In this document: one piece after another, positions 40,812-43,848 of the stretch
How positions within the stretch are numbered: position 1 is the first letter of the stretch
Layout of the letters: each line of letters starts with the position of its first letter
NCBI RefSeq assembly: GCF_017353175.1
Contig: NZ_JAFMYW010000017.1
Span: forward strand, 1 to 43,848
Reading direction: 5' to 3'
DNA length: 43,848 nt
Source: Fibrella forsythiae
GTDB taxonomy: Bacteria > Bacteroidota > Bacteroidia > Cytophagales > Spirosomataceae
The notes under the pieces: model-generated
What the model saw: only the letters and a program-made list of their open reading frames with translations
The model's database searches: none
Told to the model about the DNA's origin: nothing
Program-made: the position numbers and the translations under genes

Positions 40812-41222
40812 ATGATGAACCGCGCGTTGTTTCTGTTTGCGCTGCTAGCTACCGGCGCGGCAATGCCCGCGTATTGCCAGGCCCAGTCGGCTGTCTTTTC
40901 CCGCGTGGATACCCTGCATAACCAGTTGCTGCCATTGGCTTCCAGGGTAGGCCGCAGACCTGGCTTAGCCTCTACTCCGTTGGCGGGGCAACTGCTTACC
41001 TTAGTGGTGCGGCCCGCGGGGAGCCAGGGCGGTCAGGATATCTTCTTGCCGATTGATGTTGATTCGTCCTCCGTCTGCGTTCGGTCAGGCGACTCGCTGC
41101 TACGCCTGGAAACGGATTATATCTTTTTGCCCACCAACCGGTTACGGATCGTGAGCCAGGCCGCTTTAAGATCCGATCAAGCGGTCAGGCTAACCTATAG
41201 ACGATTAACGTATAGACCCTAG
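40812..41222 (+). CDS. Small exported protein of unknown function
   Basis: A 136-residue protein from the ATG at 40812, chosen because it places a good signal peptide at the N-terminus (MMNRALFLFALLATGAAMPA, ending about YCQAQ); an ATG at 40764 would add 16 residues. The mature part is beta-rich (LLTLVVRPAGSQ; LRLETDYIFLPTNRLRIV) without recognised motif. It is convergent with the barrel gene at 41345 and separated from it by a symmetrical hairpin. Confidence 0.65.
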   Translation: MMNRALFLFALLATGAAMPAYCQAQSAVFSRVDTLHNQLLPLASRVGRRPGLASTPLAGQLLTLVVRPAGSQGGQDIFLPIDVDSSSVCVRSGDSLLRLETDYIFLPTNRLRIVSQAALRSDQAVRLTYRRLTYRP

Positions 41223-41282
41223 GTATCAGCCTCTACCCTGTTGAGATCAACACACGGCATTGATAGAACATCTCGCCAGAAA

Positions 41283-41324
41283 GGACAACGCCTGCCTAGT
41301 AGCTAGTGTAGTCAGGCGTTGTCC
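41283..41324. terminator. Bidirectional terminator hairpin
   Basis: GGACAACGCCTG and CAGGCGTTGTCC form a perfect 12-bp stem between two convergent genes, with T-rich sequence on the plus-strand side. Confidence 0.75.
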
Positions 41325-41344
41325 TGGTTTGAGATTGACCGTTT

Positions 41345-41821
41345 CTAAAATCCTTTACCTAGCGATACCCCTGCCCAGGGCATAAATCCATATTGATTAA
41401 TGACCGGCGTGAAGCTAACCCGCCACATATACTGGCTAGCGGTGTAGCGACGATACCCTACACTGGGTACGTAACTAAAAAAACGGTTGCTTGACGAGTT
41501 GGTTTCGGGGCCAAATAGACGCCCCTTGGCCTGCGCCCAGGTTGTGCCAAAGCCCGCATCAATAAACGCGTTAGGGTTGGCCAGCTTGATGAGGTAGTTC
41601 AGCCCAACAGGCAAGGATAAGTAGGCCGCTTTTTCGCCATATAAACCGGCGCCCACTCGAAGCGATAGTTGGGGCAGATTTGTTAGTTGACGTTCATAAT
41701 TCAAAGAGGCAAACAAGCCGTTTCCCCCGGCTTCCAAGAAGAGATTATTCTTAGGTATCGTTTGAGCGATTACTGAACCCAACTGTAGGCTAAGCAAAGC
41801 CATGAGCATTGTTGATTTCAT
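41345..41821 (-). CDS. Small outer-membrane beta-barrel-like protein
   Basis: A 158-residue protein with a signal peptide (residues 1-19, ending VIAQ) and a mature part of alternating strands (LFLEAGGNGLFASLNYERQL; AAYLSLPVGLNYLI; FIDAGFGTTWAQAKGRL). It ends VSLGKGF with the C-terminal Phe expected of an outer-membrane barrel. Size suggests an 8-strand barrel of the porin-family/OmpW-like kind. Function unknown. Confidence 0.72.
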   Translation of the reverse strand: MKSTMLMALLSLQLGSVIAQTIPKNNLFLEAGGNGLFASLNYERQLTNLPQLSLRVGAGLYGEKAAYLSLPVGLNYLIKLANPNAFIDAGFGTTWAQAKGRLFGPETNSSSNRFFSYVPSVGYRRYTASQYMWRVSFTPVINQYGFMPWAGVSLGKGF

Positions 41822-42012
41822 GCGATCAGTTATTGGTTGAGTAAAAAAAACGGTGGAGGAAGGCGGTAAATTGTTTTTCTAATGCTTGATTGATAAGGGT
41901 TTAAACCAGTCCCTTGTTATTTTTCTTAGTGATGTCCGCTAACTCGGCATCCGTTCCGACCGAAAAATCGGAAGTGGATTAAACCTATAACATATCCATT
42001 TATTGGGATCAA

Positions 42013-42432
42013 TCAATGGTTGGCCAACTGTTGTAAAACAAGGGGTAAGGTATTGATACCCCAGTGTTCGATGTATTTTCCGTGACGCAATCGGACCACG
42101 TCAATCACGTCGATGCTGACTGAGCGCTCAGTTGGAGGGATGCCCATCAAGGTTCCTGCGTGGGTTCCTGTGATGGTTTTGCGCGTAGTGACCAGATCAC
42201 CTTCCGCGATTTGATCATGAATGATGACCCGCATAGCAGCAAGCGCCGGGCGAAGGATCTGGTTGAAGGTATGGATCATTCCTCCAGGACCCTTATCAGC
42301 GCCTGGTGGGGCGGAGTGATTGATAAACTGGTCATCCATTAATTCGTTAAAGCTATCCAGATTGCCTTCTGCAATCACTTCTTGGTTGAAACGCCGGACA
42401 ACTTCTTTGTTTCGTTGAGCCTGTAAATCCAT
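42013..42432 (-). CDS. SnoaL-like ester cyclase family protein
   Basis: A 139-residue protein from the start at 42432 (MDLQAQRNKEVVRRFNQEVI); a longer frame to 42540 adds 36 residues that do not fit the family. The motifs NLDSFNELMDDQFINHSAPP, GGMIHTFNQ and the closing HWGINTLPLVLQQL are typical of the SnoaL-like polyketide-cyclase/ester-cyclase fold, a cone-shaped alpha+beta barrel with a hydrophobic pocket. The family's plasmid members mostly have no known substrate. It is monocistronic and cytoplasmic. Confidence 0.85.
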   Translation of the reverse strand: MDLQAQRNKEVVRRFNQEVIAEGNLDSFNELMDDQFINHSAPPGADKGPGGMIHTFNQILRPALAAMRVIIHDQIAEGDLVTTRKTITGTHAGTLMGIPPTERSVSIDVIDVVRLRHGKYIEHWGINTLPLVLQQLANH

Positions 42433-42558
42433 TGGTTGCCTAAGTGAATAGTATGTTATGGAAATGAATTCACCGCTCAAAAGCGGGATAGAAACAACCC
42501 GTCTCCTGAAAGCGACAACTGCTGGCCTTTGAGAAGGCAATTAATCACTCTACAGCTC

Positions 42559-43035
42559 TCAACACGCAGGGAAGGGAAGCGCCCCGTCTTCATGAGCCAG
42601 TTGGTAGTTAACCCAAAGGGCCAATTTTTGAAACCGGTTGTAATAGCGACTGTTGCCCCCTACTGGCACGAAGCCATCATACACCGCATCATGGGTCAGG
42701 TTCCCCAGGGTTGATGGCTGCTCATACCAGGCGATTTCGCTGACCAGCCCGTCACTTTTACGCACCCGGACTAAAAGTTGGGTCCTGTCGTCCTCCCTTT
42801 TGTAGGCGTAGATACTGCTTTCGGAGCCCTCTTTGGCAGTAACTGGTTTAAACTGCTTCATGGCCAGTATACGCTCGCTAGTTGGCCCATGCTTCAAGAG
42901 TAGTTCTTTCAGTTCAGAATAATCAAGTAGCTGCTGCTGTTGGGTTAGCAAGGATTGGGCTTTGGCCGCGTAGAAAGACGCGGCTAAACTGAAGCAGGCC
43001 ATTAAGAGCAGCCGTTTGGTCAAAACACGGATCAT
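42559..43035 (-). CDS. Exported protein of unknown function
   Basis: A 158-residue protein with a signal peptide (residues 1-27, ending YAAKAQ). The mature part is soluble, with charged helices (LLDYSELKELLLKHGPTSER) and short strands (SSIYAYKREDDRTQLLVRVR). A single Cys is the last residue. No family is recognised. It is transcribed toward the SnoaL-like gene with a 126-base gap. Upstream lies only the terminal repeat. Confidence 0.6.
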   Translation of the reverse strand: MIRVLTKRLLLMACFSLAASFYAAKAQSLLTQQQQLLDYSELKELLLKHGPTSERILAMKQFKPVTAKEGSESSIYAYKREDDRTQLLVRVRKSDGLVSEIAWYEQPSTLGNLTHDAVYDGFVPVGGNSRYYNRFQKLALWVNYQLAHEDGALPFPAC

Positions 43036-43337
43036 GATCTTGTTCTACAAGGGGCACTATCGGCAGTGCGTTGCACGGACAAGATATAACGTGATCGATA
43101 TCTGTGTACGATTGCTCCCAACATTTTCCTTCATCGACGGGCGGCTCAAAGCCAGCTATACCGCCTCTTGTCACCCCGGCCCGTGGCTCAGTAACTACAA
43201 TCGAATGGATGTTGCCCGCCCAGCGCCGCCCTGCCCGCTGGGAGTAACGGGCTGAAAAGAGGCTAAACAAGGCCTTTTTAGCCCCTTGAAGCGCCGTTTT
43301 GTCGGCCCCGCCAGCAAGCGGGTTTGCCAGAAAAGCC
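43036..43337. other. Gap before the terminal repeat
   Basis: No gene is supported; a plus frame at 43016-43255 overlaps the upstream gene start and looks like a shadow. This gap should hold the promoter of the minus-strand gene at 43035. Confidence 0.4.
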
Positions 43338-43819
43338 AGGTCAGCCGTGGATCTGCCTACTTTTCTTACCTAAAAATGGGTCAACTCACTCATTACAAGC
43401 CCACTAAGCCAAAATTTTTCGTTCGCTTTAGGCCAAATCCATGAACTGACCCCGCCACGCACTATTCCTGGGGTACAATTGTAGGGCCTAACCACGGTGA
43501 TATATGACAGGGTGGTTACATAAGGGCCTGACCGCTGCCTCACCCATTCAGTAGTGACCGGCCCGCAAACAGGGGAGACAGGCGCTTAAAGAGGCTCTAC
43601 AGCCTGTTTGACCAGGTCGCTGATGGGTTGAGGGGCGAGCTGATGGCTAGCGGGTCCATGTCACCCGGGAGCCGTGGCAGGGTTACTACAACTCCGGCGG
43701 AACTACCCGCTGTAGCGGACCGGGAGAGGAAGGGCAAGACCCGCCCAACCAGGGCTTTTGAACCCCTGTTCGGGCGGGTTTTGCCCTTCGCTGATCAGCA
43801 CCAATTTCTCACCTATGCA
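43338..43819. repeat. First unit of the diverged tandem repeat
   Basis: The unit opens with AGGTCAGCCGTGGATCTGCC; a second copy opens at 43820 (AGGTCAGCAGTGGATCTTCC) and continues across the end into bases 1-320. Shared blocks and offsets are given under the 1-320 entry. By eye about two thirds of positions agree over the first 200 bases. No coding frame is conserved between the units, so the conserved element is probably a DNA site or RNA. Confidence 0.78.
43732..43795. terminator. Long hairpin in the terminal repeat
   Basis: AGGGCAAGACCCGCCC pairs with GGGCGGGTTTTGCCCT (16 positions, one G-T pair) around a loop of about 30 bases. It occurs only in the first repeat unit. It could be a terminator or a structural element; no T tract follows. 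Confidence 0.6.
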
Positions 43820-43848
43820 AGGTCAGCAGTGGATCTTCCAACTTTTCC

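Noticed and set aside
43016-43255. 79-codon plus frame near the right end
   Set aside because: It overlaps the signal peptide region of the minus-strand gene and has no protein-like features or neighbours.

Overview
The window reads as one complete circular plasmid of about 43.8 kb from a member of the Bacteroidota, most likely a Spirosoma-like Cytophagales. This rests on a type 9 secretion (T9SS) C-terminal sorting domain, a giant TANFOR-type surface protein, arrays of fibronectin type III (Fn3) domains, outer-membrane barrel proteins ending in Phe, and an iteron plasmid with a Rep_3-type initiator. The last 29 bases joined to the first 320 bases recreate the start of a unit that also begins at 43338. 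This is expected if a circle was opened inside a diverged tandem repeat. The host name is inference. No relaxase, tRNA, rRNA or CRISPR array was found.

Layout. (1) 43338-43848 plus 1-320: diverged tandem non-coding repeat. (2) 487-19094: a five-gene co-directional operon for a cell-surface assembly (1962-17912: outer-membrane barrel, 2676-residue TANFOR protein, two Fn3 proteins of which one carries a T9SS signal, one lipoprotein). It is flanked by two paralogous AraC-family regulators in the same orientation; the left one is broken by a one-base frameshift. (3) 19200-20000: decayed DNA including an IS3-family transposase remnant. (4) 20013-22588: replication and partition module (ParA, small ribbon-helix-helix partner, iteron origin, Rep), followed by a 68-bp perfect palindrome that shares an AT-rich core with the par promoter region. 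(5) 23114-24601: VapBC-like toxin-antitoxin pair and a serine recombinase with a candidate site. (6) 24803-28475: secreted leucine-rich-repeat protein, TMEM175-like channel, and several broken antitoxin or XRE genes. (7) 28948-33718: strikingly AT-rich island that looks like an anti-phage defence locus (OLD/DUF3696-like ATPase, PIN-like small protein, small membrane protein, large HEPN-motif protein). (8) 33794-39635: XRE regulators and a string of tightly packed small genes of unknown function, including a stand-alone LytTR protein. (9) 39829-43035: membrane protein/XRE pair with a long palindromic promoter, and secreted or enzymatic cargo (barrel protein, SnoaL-like cyclase).

How it fits together: replication, partition, multimer resolution and toxin-antitoxin modules keep the plasmid. 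The AT-rich island is probably defence cargo. The surface operon takes up over a third of the plasmid and would depend on a chromosomal T9SS. At least six genes are disrupted by frameshifts or stops, so the plasmid is either decaying in places or carries a few sequencing errors in G/C runs.
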